This document shows, one piece after another, positions 10,153 through 18,854 of a stretch of 64,000 nucleotides of DNA. Location: contig NZ_CP102099.1 in NCBI RefSeq assembly GCF_024582815.1, positions 1,922,001 through 1,986,000 on the forward strand, read 5' to 3'. The position numbers were made by a program, and so were the translations under genes. The stretch comes from Acinetobacter colistiniresistens. Lineage in GTDB: Bacteria; Pseudomonadota; Gammaproteobacteria; Pseudomonadales; Moraxellaceae. Numbering within the stretch: position 1 is the stretch's first letter; each line of letters begins with the position of its first letter. The notes beneath the pieces are model-generated. The model was not told the origin of the DNA. It searched no databases and saw only the letters and a list, made by a program, of their open reading frames with translations.

Positions 10153-10896
10153 TTGTTGCAGTTCAGACGTTTGTTTGTGATATTTGCTTTAATTGTAGTG
10201 GCCAACTTGTGCGGCGTGTATATCGCAATGTGGGTATTTAAGCATTTTAATATTTATATTCCATTGAAGAATCAGGATGTCGCTATTGACTTGCAAGAGC
10301 CTTTACAGGTTCGGGTTAAAGTCAAAGATGCACTCAATGTGGATGTGAATGGGCGTGTTGATGCCAAGATACCAATTAATGAACAACTGAATATTCCACT
10401 CACTCAAACCCTGAAACCACGTGTCTATTTCGATAATATGGTTCCTATCAGTACCACGATTCCTGTTAAAGAAACCATTAAAGTGAACCAAAGTCTGCCG
10501 ATAGATACCAAGGTTCAGGTTAAAATTCTAGGTCGTGATGTTACTTTGCCATTGAAAGGCTCGATTCCATTGCAACTGGATGTACCGATTGATATTCAAG
10601 TTCCCTTACAGCAAAAAGTTCATTTAAAATTTGATGCGCCTGTTCGTACAGAACTGAAAGAAAACTTGAACATTCCGTTGAAAACACAATTAAATGCCAA
10701 TATTCCAATTCAAGGTAATTTAAATGTCCCGATTACCTCTGAGCTGAATGCTACTGTGGATGTAAAAAATACCTTACCGGTTAAAATTGCGCAGGGCGAG
10801 TTAAAAATTCCATTGTCTACCATGTATCTGGATCGGGTCAAAACTCAACCCGTAGAAGTACAAGCTGCTGAACATAATGTAAAAGTAGGTGAATAA
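10153..10896 (+). CDS. Membrane-anchored beta-repeat protein A
   Basis: I know no function for this 247-residue protein. Residues 7-30 form one membrane anchor. The rest is an alternating pattern of short strands, with phrases such as NIPLKTQLNANIPI and NVPITSELNA about every 12-16 residues, which suggests an elongated beta structure in the periplasm. The start is TTG with AAGGAA about 8 bases before. It overlaps the next gene, a shorter protein of the same design, by one base, so the two should be co-translated. Confidence 0.78.
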   Translation: MLQFRRLFVIFALIVVANLCGVYIAMWVFKHFNIYIPLKNQDVAIDLQEPLQVRVKVKDALNVDVNGRVDAKIPINEQLNIPLTQTLKPRVYFDNMVPISTTIPVKETIKVNQSLPIDTKVQVKILGRDVTLPLKGSIPLQLDVPIDIQVPLQQKVHLKFDAPVRTELKENLNIPLKTQLNANIPIQGNLNVPITSELNATVDVKNTLPVKIAQGELKIPLSTMYLDRVKTQPVEVQAAEHNVKVGE

Positions 10897-11576
10897 TGGA
10901 TATCACCAAATCGTTTAAAAGCTTGTTGATCAGTTTTGTGATCGTCACCACTTTGGTGGCCATCTTGTTTTGGTTCTATTTGAATATTCAGGCGTCATTG
11001 ATTGTTTCTGCACAGCAGGCGGATATTCGTTTGCCTGAATCATTAGGAACTAAAATTCAGGTGGGAGATCATTTAAGGGTCAAGTCCGAAGGTCAGCTCA
11101 AGACGGTATTGGATATTGATCAAACTTTGCACTTGCCATTAAAAGGCAAGTATTTGGCTGATCTAAGTTTTGAGGTGGAGACACCGATCACGGTCAATAT
11201 TAACTATGAAACCATGTTGAAAGTGGATGAAGTGATGCCGATCGAGACCAGTACGGATTTGATTTATCAAAATAAATTATTGCCTAAGTTTCCTTTGAGT
11301 TTGAATATTCCAGTGAAGTTAGATATTCCATTTCAACTGAAACGAACCTATACCGTTCCTGTAAAAATTGTTTTTGATGGGCCGGTTTATTTTGATTTTG
11401 ATGAGTCAGTTGATTTAGCTGTGAAGCATCAATTTAAGCCAAGCTTTTATATGAATGATGCAATTAATATGAGCAATATCTCTTCTTTCGATGCGATCAT
11501 GTATAACTCTGTGCAGCAGACTAAAGCGAATTTAGATATGCAAATGCAGTTACCGTTGAAGAATGTAAGACCGTAA
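10896..11576 (+). CDS. Membrane-anchored beta-repeat protein B
   Basis: This 226-residue protein has one N-terminal membrane helix (about 9-33) and then strand-rich sequence with phrases such as LHLPLKGKY and SLNIPVKLDIPFQL that echo the upstream gene. The two look like diverged paralogues forming one operon with a TAATG overlap. They may work as a pair in the envelope, but nothing in sequence names a partner or ligand. The 158-base gap before obgE probably holds that gene's promoter. Confidence 0.78.
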   Translation: MDITKSFKSLLISFVIVTTLVAILFWFYLNIQASLIVSAQQADIRLPESLGTKIQVGDHLRVKSEGQLKTVLDIDQTLHLPLKGKYLADLSFEVETPITVNINYETMLKVDEVMPIETSTDLIYQNKLLPKFPLSLNIPVKLDIPFQLKRTYTVPVKIVFDGPVYFDFDESVDLAVKHQFKPSFYMNDAINMSNISSFDAIMYNSVQQTKANLDMQMQLPLKNVRP

Positions 11577-11734
11577 TTGAGGAGAAAAAATTCTGCTAGT
11601 CTGCTGACTAAAGTCATGAAATTGAATATTGAACAAATAATACATTTAAAAAAACAATTTGCTGATTTTTCTATTCGAGAATTTTATTAAAATGTGGCAA
11701 AATAGTCCGCTTTTAAGAATTTGAGGATTGGCAC

Positions 11735-12952
11735 ATGCGCTTTGTTGATGAAGCAGTCATTACCGTAGAGGCTGGCGACGGTGGCAATGGCGTAGCCAGT
11801 TTTCGCCGTGAAAAATTTGTCCCTTTTGGTGGCCCAGATGGCGGAGATGGGGGGCGTGGCGGAAGTATTTACATCCAAGCAGATGATGATACCAGCACAC
11901 TTGTAGATTACCGTTATACACGTCGTTATCGTGCAGAACGCGGTAAAAATGGTTCGGGTGCGAATTGTTCTGGCCGTGGCGGTGAAGACGTGATTTTAAA
12001 AGTACCTGTGGGTACAACCATTGTGGATACTGAATCTGGTGACATCATTGGTGACTTGGTCGCTGATGGTCAACGCGTAAAAGTTGCGCATGGTGGTGAT
12101 GGTGGTTTGGGTAATACTCACTTTAAATCATCAACCAACCGTTCGCCACGTAAGTGTACACATGGCATCAAAGGCGAATATCGTGAAGTCCGTTTAGAGT
12201 TGAAAGTACTTGCAGATGTTGGCTTACTCGGTATGCCAAATGCAGGTAAGTCAACCTTTATTCGTGCAGTTAGCGCAGCAAAACCTAAAGTTGCCGATTA
12301 TCCATTTACCACGATGGTTCCAAATCTGGGTGTAGTCGATGCGGATCGTCATCGTTCATTTGTCATGGCGGATATTCCAGGACTGATTGAAGGTGCAGCA
12401 GAAGGTGCAGGTCTGGGAATTCGCTTCCTGAAGCATTTGGCGCGTACCCGTATCCTGTTGCATATTGTGGATGTTCAACCCATTGACGGTTCTGATCCTG
12501 CCCACAATGCACGCGCAATTTTAGGTGAATTAGAGAAGTTCTCTCCAACACTGGCAAAACTTCCAGTGGTATTGGTGTTGAACAAGCTTGATCAGCTTCC
12601 TGAAGAGTCGAGAGAAGAGTGGTGTCAGCACATTCTTGATGAATTGCAGTGGAAAGGCCCTGTATTCAAAACTTCTGGTTTGATGTCGGAAGGGACGAAA
12701 GACGTTGTGTATTACTTAATGGATCAGATCGAGCAGCAACGTGAGCGTGAAGTTGAAGATCCTGAGTATGCAGCAGAAGTGAAAGCATTCCGTGAGCAGC
12801 TTGAAGCTGAAACACGTGAACAAACCATCGCAGCAAAAGAAGCATATCGTGCCATGCGTAAAGCTCAGCGTGAAGCTGGTTTGGACGATGATGAAGACTT
12901 TGATGATGATGAGGATGAAGGCGATGTAGAAAGCATCTACATTCGTGACTAG
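11735..12952 (+). CDS. obgE: Obg-family GTPase
   Basis: Obg/CgtA is an essential GTPase bound to the 50S ribosome and linked to ribosome maturation and stress signalling. The glycine-rich Obg fold spans about 1-158. G1 GMPNAGKST is at 166-174, G3 is DIPGL and G4 is NKLD. The C-terminus is a strongly acidic tail ([14 protein letters not shown]). The 405-residue length is normal for the genus. GAGGATTGGC precedes the ATG. proB begins 15 bases after the stop, so the two are probably one transcript. Confidence 0.96.
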   Translation: MRFVDEAVITVEAGDGGNGVASFRREKFVPFGGPDGGDGGRGGSIYIQADDDTSTLVDYRYTRRYRAERGKNGSGANCSGRGGEDVILKVPVGTTIVDTESGDIIGDLVADGQRVKVAHGGDGGLGNTHFKSSTNRSPRKCTHGIKGEYREVRLELKVLADVGLLGMPNAGKSTFIRAVSAAKPKVADYPFTTMVPNLGVVDADRHRSFVMADIPGLIEGAAEGAGLGIRFLKHLARTRILLHIVDVQPIDGSDPAHNARAILGELEKFSPTLAKLPVVLVLNKLDQLPEESREEWCQHILDELQWKGPVFKTSGLMSEGTKDVVYYLMDQIEQQREREVEDPEYAAEVKAFREQLEAETREQTIAAKEAYRAMRKAQREAGLDDDEDFDDDEDEGDVESIYIRD

Positions 12953-12967
12953 TAAACCGAGGGAAAA

Positions 12968-14101
12968 ATGATAGAAGTGGTCGATGGGCAACGTCAGCTC
13001 AATGCGTGTAAACGAATCGTTGTTAAAATCGGATCATCTTTACTCACTGCAAACGGGCAAGGTTTAGATTTAAATGCAATTTCGCATTGGGCGAAACAAA
13101 TTGCAGATCTACACAATGCTGGACATGAGATTATTTTGGTCTCATCAGGTGCAGTAGCAGAAGGGATGGTACGTATGAAACTTGCGAGTCGACCCACCGA
13201 TCTACCCAGTTTGCAAGCTTGTGCTGCCATTGGTCAAATGGGCTTGATCCATACGTGGTCAAGTGTATTGGATCAACATGGTATTCAAACAGCACAAGTG
13301 CTGCTCACTCATGATGATCTAGCCGATCGTCGTCGTTATCTTAACTCGTGTGATGCTTTGCAAAACCTGATTGATTGGCATGTGATTCCTGTCATCAATG
13401 AAAATGACACGGTTTCGACCGATGAGATTCGCTTTGGCGATAATGATACCTTGGCAGCAATGGTTGCAGGACAAGTCCAAGCGGAATTGTTGATTATTCT
13501 GACAGATCAGCAAGGTATGTTTGACTCTGATCCGCGCAGTAATCCGAATGCGAAGCTGTTCTCGGCTGTTCGTGCATTGGATGATGGCCTGTTTGAAATG
13601 GCAGGCGGCGGTGGTGTACTGGGGCGTGGTGGTATGGTCACCAAAGTCCGTGCAGCGCGTCTTGCAGCACGATCAGGTTGCCCAACCTTGATTGCCAGTG
13701 GTGAAAGTGACAACGTATTAGCACGCTTAATGGCGGGCGAGATGCTGGGAACTTTATTTACCACAGACAATGACCGCGTGACGGCACATCAGCAATGGCT
13801 GGCTGCACATTTACAAACCGCGGGTCGTTTGGTGATTGACGATGGTGCGGTTGAAGCGATCAAGCTCAAGCATCGTAGTTTATTGCCTGTGGGCGTTAAA
13901 GCGATTGAAGGGCATTTTGATCGTGGTGATGTGGTGGAATGTGTCGATAAAAACGGTGCTCGTATTGCCGTTGGACGTGTGAATTTTAGTTCGCGTTCAG
14001 CAGAAATGATCAAGGGTTTATCGTCGGAAAAGGTGTATCAGGTACTCGGTGAAGCACGTTCGCTAGAAATGATCCATCGGGATCATATGGCGATTTATTA
14101 A
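12968..14101 (+). CDS. proB: Glutamate 5-kinase
   Basis: ProB phosphorylates glutamate to glutamyl 5-phosphate, the first step of proline synthesis. The 377-residue protein has an amino-acid kinase domain (VVKIGSSLL near residue 17; [11 protein letters not shown]) and a C-terminal PUA domain from about residue 280, the full bacterial arrangement. GAGGG sits 5 bases before the ATG. It shares a transcript with obgE and ends at a bidirectional terminator. Confidence 0.95.
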   Translation: MIEVVDGQRQLNACKRIVVKIGSSLLTANGQGLDLNAISHWAKQIADLHNAGHEIILVSSGAVAEGMVRMKLASRPTDLPSLQACAAIGQMGLIHTWSSVLDQHGIQTAQVLLTHDDLADRRRYLNSCDALQNLIDWHVIPVINENDTVSTDEIRFGDNDTLAAMVAGQVQAELLIILTDQQGMFDSDPRSNPNAKLFSAVRALDDGLFEMAGGGGVLGRGGMVTKVRAARLAARSGCPTLIASGESDNVLARLMAGEMLGTLFTTDNDRVTAHQQWLAAHLQTAGRLVIDDGAVEAIKLKHRSLLPVGVKAIEGHFDRGDVVECVDKNGARIAVGRVNFSSRSAEMIKGLSSEKVYQVLGEARSLEMIHRDHMAIY

Positions 14102-14114
14102 ATTGTTTTCAATG

Positions 14115-14141
14115 AAAAAGCCTGCTTTAAGCGGGCTTTTT
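14115..14141. terminator. Bidirectional terminator, proB / HAD gene
   Basis: AAAAAGCCTGCT pairs with AGCGGGCTTTTT (one G-T pair). It lies 14 bases after the proB stop and overlaps the last codons of the convergent gene. Confidence 0.85.
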
Positions 14142-14801
14142 CATGTCTGCCAGTTCTAATTGTGTACCGTTTAATGAGGGCAGGGCTTGCTTCGTGCCCA
14201 CCATATAAGCATGGTCTGCTAGAGAAAGCATCTCTAAATCTTCTTCACTATTACCATACGCATAGATACTTTGGTAATTTGCTAAATTGTATTTCTGCAA
14301 AATACGTAATTTCTTTTGTTCACAGCTGCAATCTTCTGAGCGATAACGGCCTGTTAAAACGCCATCCTTGATCTCTGTCTGGGTACAAATTAAGTCGATA
14401 TTCAGTAGTTTACAGATTGAATCTAGGTACAGATCAATAGAGGCGGAAACCAAAACAACATGATCGCCTCGTTGCTGGTGTTGTTGAAGTTGTTGTAGTA
14501 AATCTGGATCTAGGTGTTTAATCAGTTTTTGTGCATATTCCTGAGCTAGTTTTTCAACAAAATCGATTGGAATGGCTTTGAACATGGTTTCGAACAGGCG
14601 GGGTCGCATCGCATGAGCAGGGTAGAGGCGTAAATAATAGGCTTGAATCCAAGGGAGAATCTTCAAGCCTTTTTTGACAATATGGCGTTTGGAAAGCACA
14701 AAGAAAATAAACCCAGTAAAACTATCTCTTGGGTAAAGTGTCCCATCAAAATCAAATAAAGCTAAATTTATAGTCTGATGTGTTTCGCTCTTTGCATGCA
14801 T
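14127..14801 (-). CDS. HAD-IB family hydrolase (SerB-like phosphatase)
   Basis: A 224-residue haloacid dehalogenase-type hydrolase with the nucleophile motif DFDGTL (17-22), motif II VSAS (118-121) and acidic motif GNSEEDLEM (183-191). The HAD-IB group includes phosphoserine phosphatase and related phosphomonoesterases; the substrate here is not determined. The ATG at 14801 lies inside the last 34 bases of the upstream lipoprotein gene in a different frame, so translation is likely coupled. Confidence 0.9.
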   Translation of the reverse strand: MHAKSETHQTINLALFDFDGTLYPRDSFTGFIFFVLSKRHIVKKGLKILPWIQAYYLRLYPAHAMRPRLFETMFKAIPIDFVEKLAQEYAQKLIKHLDPDLLQQLQQHQQRGDHVVLVSASIDLYLDSICKLLNIDLICTQTEIKDGVLTGRYRSEDCSCEQKKLRILQKYNLANYQSIYAYGNSEEDLEMLSLADHAYMVGTKQALPSLNGTQLELADMKKPA

Positions 14802-15976
14802 GTTTCATATCGTCCATTTACGCGACTGGCGAACCAATTGGTATTATAGTCACGACTGAGTTTAGGGCCTGAAATGATGACTTCAGGCATCATTGCATAA
14901 ATTGGTTCTTTATTGGTTTTACTTTGATACAGCTTTTGAATGGCTAAATAGGTTTGTGTATCTTCGAATTTTTTCTCTTTCTCTTTTTTTAAATCCGCGC
15001 GAATTTGGCGTGGCGTCACTAAAACCTTGTTATTAGTAAAGGCTGCGATAATCTCTTTTTCAGATTGGCTGAGGGTCGATTGTGGGCTACCGTCTTTATT
15101 ATAAAGCAGTAAATCACCATCCAAATCGAGGTCTTTATTTTGAATTACCTCAACCATTTTTTGAAAAGCGGCATTACGGCTGGAATACATACCTGAGTTG
15201 TAATCAGCAAAGCGATAAATGGCTTTATCATAATCGGCAGAATACTCCATCAAGCGATGGATTCCATAATATAAACCACCGTATTGGGTGTAGAGATCAT
15301 TACGGAGTTCCGCGATATTACCACTTTGGCGCTTATGCTCTTTGGCATAATTAATATGCACTTGCATTGAACCTAATGTCGTAATCGGGTTCATTTTCTC
15401 ACCGATGTCTTGCCCGACCAACTTGGCTGCACCAGTTAAAGCACTAACATGATAGTGCTTTGACATATAATCAAAAATTTCGCGATAAAGTAAATCAAGT
15501 TCACGCTCGGTTTTCACTTTGCGCATTTGGCTCATGTAGTTATTTTCGGGTGATGGCTGGTTTTTTAATACGTCTTCAAAATAACCAGCAACGGTACCAC
15601 CAATAGTTTCACCCAGTTTGGCTTCAAACTTTTCATTTAGTCGAGTATTGATTTCCTTGACAGCTTTTTCACCCAGCCCAGGTACAGCAGGATCAGCAAC
15701 AAAATTCGATTCCTGATCGACCACAGCGACAATACTACAGACATTCTGCTTGGTTTTCGGAATATTGAGTTGTTGCATGATATCGAAGATATCTTGCGAC
15801 CATGATTGGCGGTCATTGACGCGAGGCGGAAGAACTTTGGTAATTTGTTCTGCCTTCATTTCAGGCTCTTTACCATTTGACCACCACGCATTATCACCAC
15901 AAGCTGCTAAACTTATGCTGATTGCCAAGAGGCTAAATGTCTTGAATAGAGGACGAGTCGAAAACACTTGGTTCAT
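14768..15976 (-). CDS. DUF1615 lipoprotein
   Basis: A 402-residue protein with a lipoprotein signal (LAISISLAAC, lipid cysteine at residue 26) and then a DUF1615-type body, with conserved phrases such as VDQESNF and GSMQVHINYA that recall lysozyme-like folds. It should sit on the periplasmic face of a membrane. Function unknown; a murein-related role is inference. ATG 15976 is chosen because the upstream GTG at 15994 would place six residues, including two cysteines, before the signal. It is divergent from the dusB remnant. Confidence 0.85.
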   Translation of the reverse strand: MNQVFSTRPLFKTFSLLAISISLAACGDNAWWSNGKEPEMKAEQITKVLPPRVNDRQSWSQDIFDIMQQLNIPKTKQNVCSIVAVVDQESNFVADPAVPGLGEKAVKEINTRLNEKFEAKLGETIGGTVAGYFEDVLKNQPSPENNYMSQMRKVKTERELDLLYREIFDYMSKHYHVSALTGAAKLVGQDIGEKMNPITTLGSMQVHINYAKEHKRQSGNIAELRNDLYTQYGGLYYGIHRLMEYSADYDKAIYRFADYNSGMYSSRNAAFQKMVEVIQNKDLDLDGDLLLYNKDGSPQSTLSQSEKEIIAAFTNNKVLVTPRQIRADLKKEKEKKFEDTQTYLAIQKLYQSKTNKEPIYAMMPEVIISGPKLSRDYNTNWFASRVNGRYETCMQRAKHIRL

Positions 15977-16057
15977 AATGAAACAACACCGCACAAAAAG
16001 ATGAGCCGAACGGGCGAATGAAGTATACTATGTTGATCAGAAATTGTAAGAAAATAT

Positions 16058-16132
16058 ATGTATATTGGTTCATATCAACTGTCAAATAATTTGATTGTTG
16101 CTCCGATGGCAGGTGGGTTAGACTATTTATAA
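16058..16132 (+). pseudogene. dusB: 5' remnant of dusB cut by prophage insertion
   Basis: Translation from ATG 16058 gives MYIGSYQLSNNLIVAPMAG, the usual start of DusB, the FMN-dependent tRNA-dihydrouridine synthase. After APMAG the DusB sequence should continue VTDRPFR but instead reads GLDYL and stops at 16130. About 20 native codons remain. The change point matches the phage boundary, so the host gene is split, and its 3' part should be beside attR outside the window. Whether attR restores a working start there cannot be seen. Confidence 0.88.
16097..16114. other. Probable attL core in dusB
   Basis: GTTGCTCCGATGGCAGGT encodes the conserved VAPMAG stretch of DusB and is the last host-like sequence before phage DNA. 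Integrases that target dus genes commonly use this conserved region. The exact core ends are inferred; the right-hand copy is outside the window. Confidence 0.65.
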
Positions 16133-16168
16133 TAATAATTTAAAATCAATATCTTAGTGTTTTTTGCG

Positions 16169-16193
16169 TGGCGTATGGCGTAGAATTGGCGTA
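16169..16193. repeat. Three TGGCGTA direct repeats beside attL
   Basis: TGGCGTA occurs at 16169-16175, 16176-16182 and 16187-16193: two in tandem and a third 4 bases on. Short direct repeats next to an att core are typical arm-type sites for tyrosine integrase or excisionase. The protein that binds them is not shown here. Confidence 0.6.
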
Positions 16194-16221
16194 AAAAAAG
16201 GAGGTGAAATCAATTCACCTC
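16193..16221 (-). terminator. Terminator of the leftward early operon
   Basis: On the minus strand GAGGTGAA pairs with TTCACCTC (16201-16208 with 16214-16221) around a 5-base loop and is followed by C and seven T. It overlaps the stop codon of the last phage gene and protects the host junction from leftward transcription. Confidence 0.88.
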
Positions 16222-16491
16222 ACTCCAATTTCTCTGAGACTCTTTTTGCAGTGAATCCAACCAAACTGCAACATCCGTTAAGTTTACAAAGTATTCAGAT
16301 TTATTACCATCTACCTTAAATGCTGGGAAAGGTAGTTTACATTTAGCTGCTCGTTGTTTTGCAGCTGCCATATCTAAATGTGGCATGTAATCTTCCACAA
16401 TATCTTTTAAGGCAACAACAGGTCTTTTATAACGCAAAATCAACATCATTGATGTGTCGATTTGGTCATTTCGATTGATCGCTACTCCCAT
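16210..16491 (-). CDS. PrtN-like DNA-binding protein
   Basis: The 93-residue protein resembles pyocin activator PrtN, with the run RPVVALKDIVEDYMPHL, then AAAKQRAAKCKLPFPAF and a final SDVAVWLDSL-like segment (here LTDVAVWLDSL). PrtN proteins are small helix-turn-helix DNA-binding proteins; PrtN itself activates pyocin genes in Pseudomonas. As the last gene of the left operon, directly beside the att site and its repeats, it could instead serve as excisionase or recombination directionality factor. That role is inference from position. Its ATG overlaps the upstream stop (TAATG). Confidence 0.82.
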   Translation of the reverse strand: MGVAINRNDQIDTSMMLILRYKRPVVALKDIVEDYMPHLDMAAAKQRAAKCKLPFPAFKVDGNKSEYFVNLTDVAVWLDSLQKESQRNWSEVN

Positions 16492-17006
16492 TACGAATTC
16501 TCCTGTGCTTCGATCATGGCTTTTTCCTGCTCACGATCCGCTAACTGCATATCAATTGTTTTTTCTGCCAGACTGTCAACGTAAGGTGCATACCAAGGCT
16601 TATGCCATGGAGCGCCACCGGCGGCCTTTAATGCATCATCAAGTGTTGGAAACCAATGGAAATTATGTAGCTTTGCTCCGTAACCATGTGTGTACCAAAA
16701 TTTCATGCAGTTACCGATATAACCACGGCAGTCCTGCAGGTAATAACCACCTTCATGTTTCGATTCTTCAGGCACCGCTTGGGCTTTGGCTTCCTCCTTA
16801 CTAACCGTACCCATTTCAATAAAATCGGCTTCATAAAGTCTTTTAACTTCAGCCGAAAACTCCTTAAAACCAAACTCAAAAGTCTGCACACCGCGACCAA
16901 GGCGCTTTTCAACATCAGCATGAAAGTCTGAAAATTCACCGCACAAAATGCCAGTAAAGCCTGAAATTATTACTGCCTGTTCTTTTGTTAATTTCTGAAT
17001 ATCCAT
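16491..17006 (-). CDS. Phage protein of unknown function (DUF7736-like N-terminus)
   Basis: A 171-residue product. The first 45 residues (LTKEQAVIISGFTGILCGEF, then DFHADVEKRLGRGV) match a small conserved phage domain. The C-terminal part holds an aromatic-rich block (GYIGNCMKFWYTHG) common in phage proteins annotated only as hypothetical. The ATG at 17006 overlaps the stop of the gene before it (TGATG). No enzymatic motif is visible. Confidence 0.78.
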   Translation of the reverse strand: MDIQKLTKEQAVIISGFTGILCGEFSDFHADVEKRLGRGVQTFEFGFKEFSAEVKRLYEADFIEMGTVSKEEAKAQAVPEESKHEGGYYLQDCRGYIGNCMKFWYTHGYGAKLHNFHWFPTLDDALKAAGGAPWHKPWYAPYVDSLAEKTIDMQLADREQEKAMIEAQENS

Positions 17007-17311
17007 CACGCCACCATTAAATAGTTAAAATTTTTACTACGAGCTACTTCAACTCTTGCTTCGCGCTCTAATCCGACTAAAAACTCTCGATATCCGTTTA
17101 AGTAGCATCCACAAAATTGCTTGAATTTTCGCTGACATGCTTCATTCATCAAATAATCTTGCTGCATTCGGCCTTTGTGACAGAAGATTTTGAGTACACT
17201 GTTACCGCGACGCATAACCACAGCATCTTTTTTCACTTGTGGCCTGTATCCATCACAGTACAACCAGTAAGTGAATAAGTTTGTAAATCGGCAAGGTAGG
17301 CGAGTGATCAT
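17006..17311 (-). CDS. Unknown early phage protein (101 aa)
   Basis: No family recognised. The protein is basic and cysteine-containing (CRFTNLF, FCHKG, CGCYLNGY) and may bind nucleic acid, but no clear motif supports this. It overlaps the helicase gene before it by 4 bases (ATGA-type) and the next gene by one base, so it is part of the translationally coupled left operon. Confidence 0.7.
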   Translation of the reverse strand: MITRLPCRFTNLFTYWLYCDGYRPQVKKDAVVMRRGNSVLKIFCHKGRMQQDYLMNEACQRKFKQFCGCYLNGYREFLVGLEREARVEVARSKNFNYLMVA

Positions 17312-18801
17312 GTTGCTACCTCAGCTTGGGTGTTATATCCGATAGCTTTAAACAGTGGGTTCAATGCAGAAATATCTAACTGCTTTTTAGCTCGAGTAGC
17401 AGCAACATATAAAAGTCGAGCTTCATCTTCGGTTAGGATTTTTTCACCAGGTGCAGCAGCTTCTTTATAAAAGAAATCACCACCAAGTTTGACCTTGTTA
17501 AACTCCAAGCCTTTAGACTTATGAGCTGTGGTCACAATGCAGTCATAATCACTGGAGTTGCTTTTTAGCAATGCATCAATCAAAGCAGCTTCACCAACTG
17601 TATTAATCAGACTCACGAGTGCTTTTAAGTCATTTCCTGAAACTTCTTCGGTATATTCAATGACTTCTTCCCAATTGCTAAAGCCTTCAAATACACTTCC
17701 ATCGTGGACTTTTATTCCAGATTTAACTTTTTTGGCATCTTCAATGTTTTTTAATAAAGAACCTGTATCAACTTCCAAACGTGGTTCACGTCCAATTTTT
17801 ACCAGCTCAACCATGTTGGAAAGGGCAGCAGCATTGGTACGATAGATAAATGCATCTGCAACCATATCGGTGACTTCACCAACATTAGAGTCAATTTGTT
17901 CAAAACCACGTAATGGAATTTCTTCATCCAAAACATTGAACAAAATTTTATTCGCAAGATCAGCAATGTTTTCACCAAAACGGAATGATTGACTCAAACG
18001 TGTTTCAGCAATATCTAGGGATTGCATCGCATTGACAGCACCACGAAACGCATAGATTTGCTGGTGACGATCACCCACATAAATTACCTGAGCACGTTGC
18101 TTACTCAAGACATTTAACATGATTGGATCAGCATCTTGTGCTTCATCAAATAAAATAAAGTCAGCATTAATCACTGGATTGCTCAATGCCCAATATTTTA
18201 GGTAATGGTCATGTTCAAGACGGTTTATACCAGTAGGATTTAGAATGTCATTCCAGTAATCATGTGCCTTAGGTAAAAGGATATTTGCCAATTCAGCACG
18301 ATATGTATCATCCATCCAATCAGGTAAAGCAGCGTAAACTTGTGATAGTTGAATTTCGCTGTAATTAGATCGGCAGAAATAACCAACGGCATTCATCATA
18401 GATGTGGCCATACGTTTTGAATTAAATAAACGCTTCTGGTCATCCTCACCACGTTGTTTAACCAATGCCACTGGTACTTGATAATTCTCAAGATCATGGC
18501 GAGATGCCAATTGGTTTGACATCAAGCGACGATTTTTTAATTTATTGGTCAGCCAGCGTGGAACTGAGTTATAAGCTAGGCTGTGAAATGTTTTGCACTT
18601 AACATTATGGTTAAATTTAGACTGTGCTTCTGTTGCAATAGCCTTGTTAAATGCCAAGTACATTCCATGTTGGTGATGCTTTGCATTACCAATCAGTTTA
18701 AGGGTAGAAGTCTTACCAGCACCGGCGTATGCGGTCACTTTACAAGACTGACCATGTAATGCCATATCAATGGCATGTTGTTGTTCAATAGTTGGATTCA
18801 T
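17308..18801 (-). CDS. SF1 (UvrD/PcrA-like) DNA helicase
   Basis: A 497-residue superfamily 1 helicase. Walker A is AYAGAGKTST (24-33). Walker B is FDEAQD, and motif III is GDRHQQIYAFRGA. Motif V is TTAHKSKGLEF and motif VI is LYVAATRAKKQLD. It is shorter than host UvrD (about 720), lacking much of the 1B/2B accessory domains. It sits after RecT and YqaJ in one operon, so it probably works with them in phage recombination or replication restart. Confidence 0.92.
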   Translation of the reverse strand: MNPTIEQQHAIDMALHGQSCKVTAYAGAGKTSTLKLIGNAKHHQHGMYLAFNKAIATEAQSKFNHNVKCKTFHSLAYNSVPRWLTNKLKNRRLMSNQLASRHDLENYQVPVALVKQRGEDDQKRLFNSKRMATSMMNAVGYFCRSNYSEIQLSQVYAALPDWMDDTYRAELANILLPKAHDYWNDILNPTGINRLEHDHYLKYWALSNPVINADFILFDEAQDADPIMLNVLSKQRAQVIYVGDRHQQIYAFRGAVNAMQSLDIAETRLSQSFRFGENIADLANKILFNVLDEEIPLRGFEQIDSNVGEVTDMVADAFIYRTNAAALSNMVELVKIGREPRLEVDTGSLLKNIEDAKKVKSGIKVHDGSVFEGFSNWEEVIEYTEEVSGNDLKALVSLINTVGEAALIDALLKSNSSDYDCIVTTAHKSKGLEFNKVKLGGDFFYKEAAAPGEKILTEDEARLLYVAATRAKKQLDISALNPLFKAIGYNTQAEVAT

Positions 18802-18818
18802 ATTTCTATCTCACTACT

Positions 18819-18842
18819 GGTACCCTCATGTGTGAGGGCACC
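18819..18842 (-). other. Hairpin between recT and helicase genes
   Basis: GGTACCCTCA and TGAGGGCACC form a 10-bp stem with one mismatch and a TGTG loop. It lies 12 bases past the recT stop and before the helicase gene. There is no T run, so it may slow RNA decay or tune expression rather than terminate. Confidence 0.5.
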
Positions 18843-18854
18843 ACATGCCATTAG

